NCBI GenBank assembly: GCA_030844565.1
Contig: JAUUNK010000002.1
Span: 1 to 64,000 of the forward strand
Origin: Bacteroides ovatus
Lineage (GTDB): Bacteria; Bacteroidota; Bacteroidia; Bacteroidales; Bacteroidaceae
Direction: 5' to 3'
DNA: 64,000 nt
This document shows positions 10,608-19,665 of the stretch, piece after piece; positions within the stretch are counted from its first letter, which is position 1, and every line of letters begins with the position of its first letter. The notes under the pieces were generated by a model. That model saw only the letters and a list, made by a program, of their open reading frames with translations, was not told the origin of the DNA and did no database searches. The translations under genes were made by a program, and so were the position numbers.

Positions 10608-11102
10608 ATGATGAAAAAGAATAGTTTATTGATGGGGATATTCCTCATTTTTTTTACCCTTGTGACTAAGGCTCAGCAATTGCCTGATGTAAAAGTGGAA
10701 AATGCACAAGGCGAAACGCTATCTACCAAAACATTAATTGACGGCAAACCATTCATTCTTTCTTTTTGGGGCGTGACTTGCAAACCTTGTATTACCGAAC
10801 TGAACGCTTTGAACGAGGTGCTGGATGAGTGGCAGAAAGAGGTGGACTTTAAAGTCGTTGCCGTATCGATAGACGACAGTCGTTTTACGTCGCGTGCACG
10901 TTCGATGGCTAAAGGATTCGATTGGCAGTTTACGTGTATCTTTGATAAAAACCAGGACTTGAAGCGTGCTTTAAATGTATCTTTAACTCCGCACACTTTT
11001 ATTATAGATGGTAAGGGAAAGATTGTCTATTCGCATACCGGATATACGCCGGGGAGTGAAAACGAACTGCTGAAAAAACTAAAAGAACTGCAAGAGAAAT
11101 GA
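10608..11102 (+). CDS. TlpA-like thioredoxin-fold thiol:disulfide protein
   Basis: This 164-residue secreted protein has a cleavable signal peptide (cleavage near TKAQ, residue 23) and a thioredoxin/AhpC fold. The active-site pair Cys58-Lys-Pro-Cys61 sits in FWGVTCKPC, followed by KVVAVSIDDSR and the cis-proline region SLTPHTFIIDGKGKI. TlpA/ResA relatives act in the periplasm, reducing or exchanging disulfides. The stop overlaps the start of the next gene by 4 bp (ATGA), so translational coupling is likely. Presence in a SusCD-protease operon suggests handling of disulfide-bonded substrate or maturation of the operon's own Cys proteins (inference). Confidence 0.88.
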   Translation: MMKKNSLLMGIFLIFFTLVTKAQQLPDVKVENAQGETLSTKTLIDGKPFILSFWGVTCKPCITELNALNEVLDEWQKEVDFKVVAVSIDDSRFTSRARSMAKGFDWQFTCIFDKNQDLKRALNVSLTPHTFIIDGKGKIVYSHTGYTPGSENELLKKLKELQEK

Positions 11103-12679
11103 AAAAAGGAATCATCTTGTGTTGCGTATTAGGCGGCATTGCTTCGGCTTCTGCTCAAGATATAAAGGATAAGGGCACGTTAATGGGAAGTCTGGAAACG
11201 AATAATATTTATTACGTGGAAGACCATAAGCTAGAATCATCATCGGCTGCTAATCCCGACGATCATTTCGGTTCGAACAGTTATCTGAAACTCGATTACA
11301 CCAGAGGGCATTTTTCTGCTGGCGTGCAATTGGAAGGCTATTTCCCGGCTTTACAGGGATACGACTATGCTACTTATGGGAATGGTAAACGAACACTGTT
11401 AGGGACAAAATATGTCCGGTGGGAAGACGACAACTTTGGATTTCAAGCCGGTGACATATTCGACCAATATGGAAGCGGATTGATTTTCCGCAGTTATGAA
11501 GACCGTACTTTGGGATTTAATAACTCTATTGAAGGAGTGGGAGGGCACTACGAGTACAAAAACTTTTTTGCCTTGAAAGCTATGTATGGGCGTCCGCGCC
11601 TTTATCTCGATTATGCGGATTCTTATGTACGGGGTGCGAATATGAAACTTTCTATTTCGGATATTTTGGGATGGAAAGAATTGAACTTTAATCTGGAAGG
11701 AAGTTATGTTAACCGTTATGAGGATCTGAAAGATAATCCGGATTTTGTTGATAGACTGACTACTTCCAACCTGGATATGTATGCTATAAGTGGAGGCTTG
11801 GGTTGGAAAGGACTGGATGTCCGTGTAGAATATGTGGAGAAAGGTAAAGACCTACCATTGTACGCTTCTTCGGAAATGGTGAAGGGAAAAGCATTGTTAG
11901 CCGAACTTGGGTATACTCATAACAGTTTCTCGGCTTTAGCCACGTTCCGTCGGCTTGAACAGATGAATACAATGCTAACGTTGACAGGACAGGGAAGTGG
12001 GAATGTATTGAATTATCTACCTGCCCTGACCCGCCAATACACCTATATGTTGGCAAACCTGAATCCGTATCAAACGAATGCGGAAGGGGAGAGCGGAGGA
12101 CAGGCAGATGTGTACTATTCGTTCCGTCCCGCATCGAATAGAAGCAATTACTGGAATTTCCACGCCAACATGTCAATGTATTATTCGGACAAAGATATTA
12201 CCAAGAAGTCACGGCTGATGTGGAGGGATATCAATGCGGATGTGGAACACCGCTGGAACAAACGCTGGAAAACCGCAGCGTTGGTTTCCGTTCAGGAATG
12301 GAGTCCTTCACACGGGATGGCTGACGTTACGTATGCTTCGAATATTTTTGTATTGGACAATACTATAAAATTCAGCCGGAAGGTGGCTTTGCGCGTGGAA
12401 CTGCAATATCTTTATTCCACCGATTACGAGAAAGACTGGATGGCTGCGTTGGCGGAGTTCAGCATAGCGCCCCGTTGGAGTTTTAGCGTGAGTGATATGT
12501 ATAATAGCGGTTCTACTAAGATACATTATTACAATGGTTCCGTAAGTTATACACAGAAAAACACCCGCATACAGTTAGGATACGGGCGAAACCGTGCCGG
12601 CTATGTTTGTTCGGGAGGTGTTTGTAGATATAGTCCAGCATATACGGGAGTTAACTTAATGGTGACTTCTTCTTTTTAA
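11099..12679 (+). CDS. DUF6029-type outer-membrane beta-barrel protein
   Basis: This 526-residue protein has a signal peptide (SASAQ cleavage near residue 20). The remainder alternates polar and aromatic residues and ends in a strand finishing NLMVTSSF; a C-terminal Phe is the usual outer-membrane barrel signature. The sequence fits the DUF6029 family often found next to TlpA and Omp28 genes in Bacteroides. Its function is unknown; a channel or assembly partner for the thiol proteins is possible. It overlaps the TlpA gene by 4 bp. Confidence 0.75.
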   Translation: MKKGIILCCVLGGIASASAQDIKDKGTLMGSLETNNIYYVEDHKLESSSAANPDDHFGSNSYLKLDYTRGHFSAGVQLEGYFPALQGYDYATYGNGKRTLLGTKYVRWEDDNFGFQAGDIFDQYGSGLIFRSYEDRTLGFNNSIEGVGGHYEYKNFFALKAMYGRPRLYLDYADSYVRGANMKLSISDILGWKELNFNLEGSYVNRYEDLKDNPDFVDRLTTSNLDMYAISGGLGWKGLDVRVEYVEKGKDLPLYASSEMVKGKALLAELGYTHNSFSALATFRRLEQMNTMLTLTGQGSGNVLNYLPALTRQYTYMLANLNPYQTNAEGESGGQADVYYSFRPASNRSNYWNFHANMSMYYSDKDITKKSRLMWRDINADVEHRWNKRWKTAALVSVQEWSPSHGMADVTYASNIFVLDNTIKFSRKVALRVELQYLYSTDYEKDWMAALAEFSIAPRWSFSVSDMYNSGSTKIHYYNGSVSYTQKNTRIQLGYGRNRAGYVCSGGVCRYSPAYTGVNLMVTSSF

Positions 12680-12716
12680 TTACTAATTACTATTGTTTAT
12701 CTAATAACGAACGATT

Positions 12717-13859
12717 ATGAAAAAATTTTGTTTATCCAATCTTTGGATGATGCTTTTCGGCTGTTTGTTCTTTGTAGCTTGCTCAGGAAGCGATGGCGAT
12801 GACGACGGACAGGAACCGGGTGGAAACGGTGGAGGGGTTTTGACGGGAAAATTGGTATTGTCTTCTTCCACCTTATATATCAATGCCGACGGGAAAGAGG
12901 CGGCTGTGCTTACTGTAAAGAAAGGTGATACGGATGTGACCGATAAGGCTAAAATTTATCTGAATAGTACTGAATTCAATGGTCCGAGTTTCACTGCTAC
13001 GAAAGAGGGAAAATATACATTCTTTGCTAGCTATGAAGCTGAAGTTTCCGATAAAATCACGATAGAGGCAATCGATGGAATGCCTGCTATGCCGAATGAC
13101 CCTCAAGCGAATAAATTCGATGGATTTGCGCATCGTGTATTGGCAGTGCAGTCTACAGGGACATGGTGTCAGTATTGTCCTTATATGATAGCCGGCATTA
13201 AAAGCTATTTAGAAACGAATGGTGATGAAGATGTTGTCTTTGTGGCAGCTCACAATACTGATGAAATGTCTAATAACTCTTCTGACGCCGTTAATAAATG
13301 GCTGAGCATCAGTAGTTATCCGACATTGACCTTGAATCTCAACAGTAAAAATAAGGTTGAACATCAAGGTGTCCCCACCGCTACTGCTGCTGCCATCGCC
13401 AAAGCTGTTTCTACCACGCTGAAAGAGGATACGCATGTAGGAATTTCAGCGGCAAGCGAAACCAAGAATAACAGTAAACTGACTGTCCGAGCAAAAGTGA
13501 AAATAGGAATGGAAGGTCAATACCGCATTGCAGCCTGGCTGTTGGAAGATGGTATTTCTGCACAACAAACCAATAGCACTCCATTGACAGACGAGAATAA
13601 CTTCTCTATACATGACAACGTATTACGTGCCAGCTCAGCTACAGCTGCTTATGGTAACCAATTAGGAGAAAGCTCTTCTTTATCCACAGGTAGTGTGGCA
13701 GAGTATGTCTGTGTCTTCAATCTGGCGGATGCCCACATAGCCTCCTTGGCAAAATGCAGAATTGTAATATTGGTTACTACCCCTGAGAATGGTAAGTTTG
13801 TAGTAGATAATGTTATTACTTGTCCGGTAGATGGCAGTGTAGCTTTTAAGTATGAGTAA
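12717..13859 (+). CDS. Omp28-related lipoprotein with CxxC redox motif
   Basis: This 380-residue protein has a lipobox ending VAC followed by SGSDGDDDG, a strongly acidic surface signal. An Ig-like domain (about residues 45-125) is followed by an Omp28 domain with a thioredoxin-like segment in which Cys151-Gln-Tyr-Cys154 follows STGTW. Omp28 was named from a Porphyromonas surface protein; the family is often encoded with TlpA proteins. A surface thiol-oxidoreductase or a Cys-linked adhesin are the main possibilities. The stop codon overlaps the next gene's start by 8 bp. Confidence 0.85.
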   Translation: MKKFCLSNLWMMLFGCLFFVACSGSDGDDDGQEPGGNGGGVLTGKLVLSSSTLYINADGKEAAVLTVKKGDTDVTDKAKIYLNSTEFNGPSFTATKEGKYTFFASYEAEVSDKITIEAIDGMPAMPNDPQANKFDGFAHRVLAVQSTGTWCQYCPYMIAGIKSYLETNGDEDVVFVAAHNTDEMSNNSSDAVNKWLSISSYPTLTLNLNSKNKVEHQGVPTATAAAIAKAVSTTLKEDTHVGISAASETKNNSKLTVRAKVKIGMEGQYRIAAWLLEDGISAQQTNSTPLTDENNFSIHDNVLRASSATAAYGNQLGESSSLSTGSVAEYVCVFNLADAHIASLAKCRIVILVTTPENGKFVVDNVITCPVDGSVAFKYE

Positions 13860-15162
13860 CTACATGAGATTGAGACTGTTCGGTTGTCTGTGTATATTGC
13901 TGTTTACGATAGCATGTAGCGATGATGACGGGAAAGAGGAGCCGCAGGCTCCCTTTCTTGAGGTCGCTACCACTACCTACGAGGGCATTGACGCGGGGAA
14001 CTCCACCCTTACTGTTGCGGTTAAAAGCAATGTAGATTGGACCGCCGAGAGCGACAAGGCATGGTGTAAGGTACTTTCCGGAGCTACAGGTTCGGGTAAT
14101 GCCGAGATTCAGTTGGAGATAGCAGAGAATCTCACACAAGACGGGCGTACCGCTATTATTAAGTTATTGTCCACAGACAATACGTTGACAGCTACGGCAA
14201 TTGTCTCCCAGTCGGCGCCTGCATTCGTTGCCGGAGGACACTATAAACTACCGGTCGTCTTCCAGATGCTTTACGTCAACAAGAACAACGAAAATCAATA
14301 TGTACGCCCCGGGCATTTACAGGAAGTAATAGCTGGGGTAAACAGACTTTATCGGGAGTCGGGACAAGACTTGAATGTGGAGTTTGTAATGGCTACGGAA
14401 GACCCTGACGGAAATCTGCTGGAAGAACCGGGCGTAAACCGTATTCCATGGACTACCGGGAAGATGGATTGCCAAGAGTTTATGTACAGTCGCGAAAAGC
14501 GGCATTTGAATCTGATTTGGGATCCGGACAGGTATATTAACATTGTGCTTTATACCTTTTCGGAGAAGAGCATTCTGGGCATCTCTCAGTTTCCTTTCAC
14601 TGTCTATCCGGACGAACTACCGGGGTGCGGGGTATGGGAAGGCGGTGTGCCGGAACAAGAAAACCTGAATCGTCCGCAGTGTGTGTCCATCAATAACCAG
14701 TATATTTATGATATTGGCGCTTCTCTGACTCCGGAAAATCCGGAAGGAACAGATACTTATGTCATTGAAACACTCGCGCATGAGCTAGGGCATTATCTTG
14801 GCTTGAGACATGTCTTCTCCGAAGCTATTTCCGGCTGTGACGATACGGATTTCTGTGACGATACGCCTACTTATGACCGGAACGCATACCTTCGTATGTT
14901 GCAGGCGTATGGCTCAAACTATTTACAACATCTCGATGAACTGGTCTTGCGGGAAGATTGCAAGAGAGGCAGTGAATTTATATCGGACAATATCATGGAT
15001 TATTCCATTTCCTATTTCAGTAAATTCACTCTCCATCAAACCGAACGGATACGCTACATATTGGAGCATGGAGTATTTGTTCCCGGTCCTAAAAATCGTC
15101 AGGTAAAGACCAAGACAAGGGGTACAGGCATGCTTGACCTCCCGATAGAGATTATGAAATGA
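13852..15162 (+). CDS. Metzincin zinc metalloprotease lipoprotein with BACON domain
   Basis: This 436-residue protein has a lipobox ending IAC followed by SDDDGKEE. A BACON-type domain lies at about residues 35-125. A metzincin catalytic domain follows, with the full motif HELGHYLGLRH (His310, Glu311, His314, His320) and a Met-turn in DNIMDYS. It matches the BF0631-type family of zinc-dependent metalloproteinase lipoproteins. ATG codons at 13852 and 13864 are both possible; the first overlaps the upstream gene. It is the second protease of the operon, so surface proteolysis is the best-supported function of the locus. Confidence 0.9.
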   Translation: MSNYMRLRLFGCLCILLFTIACSDDDGKEEPQAPFLEVATTTYEGIDAGNSTLTVAVKSNVDWTAESDKAWCKVLSGATGSGNAEIQLEIAENLTQDGRTAIIKLLSTDNTLTATAIVSQSAPAFVAGGHYKLPVVFQMLYVNKNNENQYVRPGHLQEVIAGVNRLYRESGQDLNVEFVMATEDPDGNLLEEPGVNRIPWTTGKMDCQEFMYSREKRHLNLIWDPDRYINIVLYTFSEKSILGISQFPFTVYPDELPGCGVWEGGVPEQENLNRPQCVSINNQYIYDIGASLTPENPEGTDTYVIETLAHELGHYLGLRHVFSEAISGCDDTDFCDDTPTYDRNAYLRMLQAYGSNYLQHLDELVLREDCKRGSEFISDNIMDYSISYFSKFTLHQTERIRYILEHGVFVPGPKNRQVKTKTRGTGMLDLPIEIMK

Positions 15163-15189
15163 TTATATGATACATTAAAATAGAATATT

Positions 15190-16824
15190 ATGAAAAGGTT
15201 TATGAAAAAATGGATGGCTTTACCCATCTTAGTAGTAGGATGTTTGTTCAGCGTTGCGGGGTGTAGCGATGATGACGACGAAAAAGAAGCGGTAAAAGCA
15301 GAATTCAACCTGGATTCTGAGACTGTGAACTTGTCGGCGGAAGCTATAAACACAGCTATCACTTATACGTTGAGAAATGCGGGGGCAAACTCCTCATTCA
15401 TGGTTACTTCTGACCAAGAGTGGGTGAAGAATTTTAAAACAGATGTCGCTAATAAGATATCTTTTGATGTAGAAGCCAATGAGGAAACAACGGTTCGTCA
15501 GGCTGAAGTTACGGTCGTTTATTCGGATGACGCCAACGAAGACATAAAAACGTCTTTTACAGTCAGACAAGCAGCTTCAGACTTGGATTTCATTATTACT
15601 CCAGGAAAGACAGGATCTAGTTGGATACAGCTAAGCACGACTCCCAAAGACGAAAGTATGCGTTATATGGTGGCGGCCGTACCGGTTGAAGACCTGGACG
15701 GATACACAAGCGATCAAGCCTTTTTTGAAAACGAAATGTCTTCTTATCAAGAGCTTGCCGACTATTTTGAGATAGATTTGGAATTTGTGTTGGATGTTTT
15801 CCTTACGAAAGGTTCGCTTAGTGACGCGACTATCACCTTACTGGAACCGGAAACAGAATATTATATCTATTGTTATGGCGTCGACGCTGACTATGAACTG
15901 GCTACGCCTATTGTTAAAAAGAAAGTGACTACGCCGGCGGCGACAACGGTAAACAATCAGATTCATATTGACGTAACTGAAACAACAAGTCGCAGTGTAA
16001 CGTTTAATACAACAACGACTACTCCGGACTCTTACGTGGTGGTTTATGCATCTACCGAAGATATTAAAGAAGTGACGGATGAGGAGTTGAAAGAAGAATT
16101 ATTGAAAAAAGACTACGTATCAAGCATGCAAGCGGGAAATGTAGAGGATGGGGGATTCACCAACCTCTCACCGAATACCGATTACACCATACTTGCAATG
16201 GGACGCGCGGGCGATGTCGCCACTACCCCCATCTTCAAGCAAGAATTCAAGACAAAAGAATCCGTACAAGCGGATATAACTTATAGCTTGCCCGATAAGA
16301 AATATTTCTCCGCTATTGAAGTGCAAAAGGTACATCCCGAGATGTTCTCTCCCGATGGAGGAGACATGACAGAAAACGCGATTATAGCCTCCAACATTAA
16401 GGCGGATGGGGCGAAGTCTCTCTATACGGCCATATTCTTGCAAGCAGATATTGATGCGACAGAAGAAAAGAATGGAAAATTGACAGAGGAGGATTATATT
16501 AATCTGGCAATGAGGTATGGACAGCAGTATATCAACATCCTGACGATTGTTCCGTATAATACACCTCTGATGTTGGTCGGTGTAGCTTTCGATGCTAATA
16601 AAAACCCAAGTCCGGTGTACACGGAAAAGATCACGATTACGAAAGATAATGTATCTCCGGTTTCTGAATTCGAATATTATCTGTCTGCTCAAAAGACGTT
16701 GGGTTCTATCCTTCTGAAGAGTGACGCATCTTCTATGAAGAGCTTGTTGCAAAAGAATCGCGCAGAGGGAAGCAAACTGAAACCACTAATCGTAAAATCT
16801 ATTTCCAGCCGATTGAAAAAATAA
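15190..16824 (+). CDS. BACON/FN3-like surface lipoprotein with cationic tail
   Basis: This 544-residue protein has a signal peptide and a lipobox ending AGC followed by SDDDDEKE. A BACON-like domain covers about residues 38-130, ending in SFTVRQAASD. FN3-like modules follow, with TLLEPETEYYIYCYGVDAD and NLSPNTDYTILAMGRAG. The last 35 residues are Lys/Arg/Ser-rich and predicted helical, ending SRLKK. I recognise no enzyme motif. It is the last gene before a terminator and resembles the 7971-10541 protein in architecture, so the two may act as paired surface binding proteins. Confidence 0.72.
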   Translation: MKRFMKKWMALPILVVGCLFSVAGCSDDDDEKEAVKAEFNLDSETVNLSAEAINTAITYTLRNAGANSSFMVTSDQEWVKNFKTDVANKISFDVEANEETTVRQAEVTVVYSDDANEDIKTSFTVRQAASDLDFIITPGKTGSSWIQLSTTPKDESMRYMVAAVPVEDLDGYTSDQAFFENEMSSYQELADYFEIDLEFVLDVFLTKGSLSDATITLLEPETEYYIYCYGVDADYELATPIVKKKVTTPAATTVNNQIHIDVTETTSRSVTFNTTTTTPDSYVVVYASTEDIKEVTDEELKEELLKKDYVSSMQAGNVEDGGFTNLSPNTDYTILAMGRAGDVATTPIFKQEFKTKESVQADITYSLPDKKYFSAIEVQKVHPEMFSPDGGDMTENAIIASNIKADGAKSLYTAIFLQADIDATEEKNGKLTEEDYINLAMRYGQQYINILTIVPYNTPLMLVGVAFDANKNPSPVYTEKITITKDNVSPVSEFEYYLSAQKTLGSILLKSDASSMKSLLQKNRAEGSKLKPLIVKSISSRLKK

Positions 16825-16905
16825 AAAGATTATAAATAAGTGAGCTTTACAACAAGTTGAATCTTAAATCTTAGATGGAAGATTTGACTTACATTAATTG
16901 TTTGG

Positions 16906-16934
16906 AAGAGGGTGTCCGCGAGGGATACCCTCTT
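16906..16934 (+). terminator. Terminator of the SusCD-protease operon
   Basis: A 12-bp stem (AAGAGGGTGTCC / GGATACCCTCTT, one G-T pair) with a 5-base loop is followed by a T-rich stretch. It lies 82 bp after the last stop codon of the operon and before the next gene. Confidence 0.75.
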
Positions 16935-17038
16935 TCTGTTTTCTATCTTTGATAAAATATCTCCCAATTGGAATCGTATTTTTAAAAATGTTCGTATATT
17001 GCACACTCCTTAAAAAAGTTAAACTTATAATTATACGT

Positions 17039-18232
17039 ATGAAAATGACTTTTTTCCGATTAATAGGGATGAATATATTCCTTTTGTTACTCCCTGCGCT
17101 TTATGCCCAGAGTAACTATCGCCCGGGATTTATCATTACTCTTCAGAAAGACACGGTATATGGGGAAATTGATTACCGGACTGATGAGATGAATGCCAGA
17201 CGTTGCGTTTTCCGGTCGCAGACAAGTAGCGCGGAGCCTGTCACTTACCATCCTTTTGATATTTTGGGATACCGTTTTACCGATGATGGTAAGTACTATG
17301 TATCTAAGAATATAGAATTGAAATATGGCGTTCCTAAGCCCGTATTTCTTGAATATCTGTTGCAAGGAATGAAAAGCCTCTATTATTATGAAACGGAAGA
17401 TAATATACCTATCTACTTTGTGGAAGACAAGGAACGTCTTGTAAAAGTAGACGCTCCTAAGCTTTCCAACCAAATTGTAAAGATGCAATTTAAGGGTCAA
17501 ACCGACCGATATATACCCTCGCTACGCTATGCATTTAAGGATTGCCCCAGTCTGTCTTCTAAAATAGACCGGGCCCGTTTCGAACGGAAGGATATTATAA
17601 AAATAGCCAAAGAATATCATTATGCAATGTGTACCAGTAACGAAGACTGTATTGAGTTTGAAGCAAAGGAAGACAAACATTTTCTACAACTGGATATTAC
17701 TCCCTACGTAGGAATAATCCAATATAAAGTTCCCTCAGGCAGTACAATCGGTCTCTATAGGTCGCCTGAACTATCCTACCTGGCAGGAATCACCTTGGCT
17801 ATCAGCAACAAAAGGTGGATGAGTTCGCTTAGCGGTTGCTTTGATGTATCTTTTTCCCGTATAACATCCTCTTCGGTAAGACAATGGGAGTATGATCAGT
17901 CCTACCACGCATACAAGCATAGCGGAACCATGCTTTCGGGTAAACTGGGAATGCGCTATACTCTTCCCAAGGGGAGGGTGCGCCCTTTCGTCGAGGTGGG
18001 AGCGGATGTCAGTGGGATGCTCAATGCCAAATTAAAGATAGATAATAAGGAGGAAAGATGGCTGGATGCCATTTACCCGGGTTATTATGTGAATGCAGGA
18101 GTAAATTTCAAACTTTCACGTAAGAATAAACAAATGATATGCGTGCGCGCTCAATTTAAAGGATTGAGAGATATGGACGAGAAATGCGCTTTAGTAAATG
18201 GATGGGCAGGAGTGATAGGGTACACATTTTGA
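17039..18232 (+). CDS. Predicted outer-membrane beta-barrel protein, unknown function
   Basis: The start is placed at the ATG giving MKMTFFRLIGMNIFLLLLPALYAQ, a clean signal peptide; the longer open frame from 16898 runs through the upstream terminator and is not credible. The mature protein (about 375 residues) begins with RPGFIITLQKDTVYGEIDYR, a motif seen in many Bacteroidetes proteins of unknown function. It ends in a barrel-like half with alternating aromatics and a C-terminal GYTF. A TATCTTTG box at 16944-16951 is a possible -7 element, with a poor -33. Function unknown. Confidence 0.7.
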   Translation: MKMTFFRLIGMNIFLLLLPALYAQSNYRPGFIITLQKDTVYGEIDYRTDEMNARRCVFRSQTSSAEPVTYHPFDILGYRFTDDGKYYVSKNIELKYGVPKPVFLEYLLQGMKSLYYYETEDNIPIYFVEDKERLVKVDAPKLSNQIVKMQFKGQTDRYIPSLRYAFKDCPSLSSKIDRARFERKDIIKIAKEYHYAMCTSNEDCIEFEAKEDKHFLQLDITPYVGIIQYKVPSGSTIGLYRSPELSYLAGITLAISNKRWMSSLSGCFDVSFSRITSSSVRQWEYDQSYHAYKHSGTMLSGKLGMRYTLPKGRVRPFVEVGADVSGMLNAKLKIDNKEERWLDAIYPGYYVNAGVNFKLSRKNKQMICVRAQFKGLRDMDEKCALVNGWAGVIGYTF

Positions 18233-18311
18233 TACCTTGGGTGCACTCCTGCGCCTTTTTATTGTTCCTTTTGCTTTCTTTTCCTATCTTTTCAACTTCT
18301 CCCTTCCCTCA

Positions 18312-18343
18312 TTTGTTCTATCTCCCAGAAATACTCATCTTTG
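18312..18343 (+). promoter_or_regulatory. Possible promoter of the EcsC-family gene
   Basis: TTTG at 18312-18315, a 20-base spacer and CATCTTTG at 18336-18343 resemble the Bacteroides promoter. Transcription would start at or within a few bases of the ATG at 18351, so the mRNA would be almost leaderless. The first base of the -7 box is off consensus. Confidence 0.4.
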
Positions 18344-18350
18344 CATCATC

Positions 18351-19391
18351 ATGAAATATCCTCATAAGATAAAGAAGATAGCGCAGTATGCGAAAGATTC
18401 CCGTGCCCAAGCTCTTCTTATGAAGACATTGAACTGGGCTTATGATTATGCGGTGAACGAAGGATTGCCGGGATTGGCATCCGCTCCTAAGCTGGCGGAA
18501 GATTTCCTGAAGAAATCGCCTTCGGTAAAAGAAGCGTGCAACAATATGATACGATGGCAGTTAGCCTATGCCGGAAGCGCAGGCTTTGCCACCAATCTGG
18601 GAGGTATGCTTACCCTTCCTGTCTCCATCCCTTCCAACATCGCCACCGTCTTGTTTGTCCAGGTCCGATTAATATCTGCCATTGCCTACATGGGAGGATA
18701 CGACTTGAAAAGCGAGCAGGTGCGTACGGCAGTCTTCCTCTCTCTGCTTGGAGGCGGAGCCAACATGGTGCTCGATTCCGTCGGCGTGCAACTGGCAAGC
18801 AAGCTGACTGCCACTGCCATCAATCAAATCTCCGAAGCTGCCTTGGCTAAGATTAACCAGGCGGTAGGCTTTGTCCTCGTATCCAAATTTGGAACCACCG
18901 GAGTGCTGAACATGGGGAAGGTAGTGCCCCTTATCGGCGGATTGGTGGGAGGAACTCTGGACATACTGACAACGAATGTCATTGCCAATGCTGCCAAAAA
19001 GATGTTCCTCGGCGAAACACTTGAACGCGAAATGCTGACGGAGCTGGAAGGGCTGCGCATCAAAGCGCTTATTAATATGGCAAAAGTAGACGGTGAGATG
19101 GCTGACGAAGAAAGGGAAATAATACAAGCCCTCATAGAGCATTCCGATTTGCCGGACGAAGAGAAACTCGCTTTATCGGCACTGATGGACAGCAGCCAAC
19201 TGGTGAAGATTGACCTTTCTCCTTTTAAGAAAAATCAGGCTTATGCCTATTCGTTGGTCAACAGCCTATTGTCTCTCATTCGGTCAGATAAGAAAATGCA
19301 GCCTGCCGAAAAGATGTATTTGATGAAGATAGCTAAAGAAATCGGTATTCCGGCGAAGGAAAGAGAGGAATTGCTTCGCGAAACCGATTGA
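18351..19391 (+). CDS. EcsC-family protein with C-terminal TerB-like domain
   Basis: The start giving MKYPHKIKKIAQYAKDSR (346 residues) is preferred over a longer frame beginning at 18237 with a hydrophobic, non-conserved extension. Residues about 55-225 match the EcsC family: RWQLAYAGSAGFATNLGG, LPVSIPSNIATVLFVQVRLI and long Gly/Ala-rich hydrophobic helices that probably associate with the membrane. Residues about 235-346 form an acidic helical bundle with INMAKVDGEMADEEREII, typical of TerB/tellurite-resistance-like domains. EcsC is named from a Bacillus ABC-exporter operon, but its biochemical role is not established. The downstream gene is convergent. Confidence 0.82.
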   Translation: MKYPHKIKKIAQYAKDSRAQALLMKTLNWAYDYAVNEGLPGLASAPKLAEDFLKKSPSVKEACNNMIRWQLAYAGSAGFATNLGGMLTLPVSIPSNIATVLFVQVRLISAIAYMGGYDLKSEQVRTAVFLSLLGGGANMVLDSVGVQLASKLTATAINQISEAALAKINQAVGFVLVSKFGTTGVLNMGKVVPLIGGLVGGTLDILTTNVIANAAKKMFLGETLEREMLTELEGLRIKALINMAKVDGEMADEEREIIQALIEHSDLPDEEKLALSALMDSSQLVKIDLSPFKKNQAYAYSLVNSLLSLIRSDKKMQPAEKMYLMKIAKEIGIPAKEREELLRETD

Positions 19392-19398
19392 AATAAAA

Positions 19399-19662
19399 TG
19401 CAATATGACGCATATTTATGCAGCCTTTTTTCGGAGAGAACTTAGTGAAAAGAGAAAAAACTGCATAGAATAACGAATAAAGATGCGGATAAAGACGGGT
19501 ATTCTGCATAAATAGTAGCATAATATACACTTTAAGATAGGAAGGTAAGCTCCGTTGGTCCGAAACCAAGCACTCCTTTCCAGGTTCTTCATCAGTGGCG
19601 GCATTTGCAGCCCTTGTGGACTGCATATTTATGGAATTTCTCTCGAAATGCAGGTTTATGCA
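19399..19662. repeat. TGCA-rich spaced repeat between convergent genes
   Basis: Nine TGCA tetramers lie in this 264-bp gap, mostly flanked by A/T. Five have spacings near multiples of 21-22 bp (19399, 19419, 19462, 19484, 19505). The pattern is degenerate. No RNA gene and no convincing terminator were seen here. Confidence 0.4.
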
Positions 19663-19665
19663 TAA

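Noticed and set aside
16898..17038. Longer N-terminus for the barrel gene
   Set aside because: It would start inside the terminator hairpin and add residues before a clean signal peptide; the ATG at 17039 is preferred.
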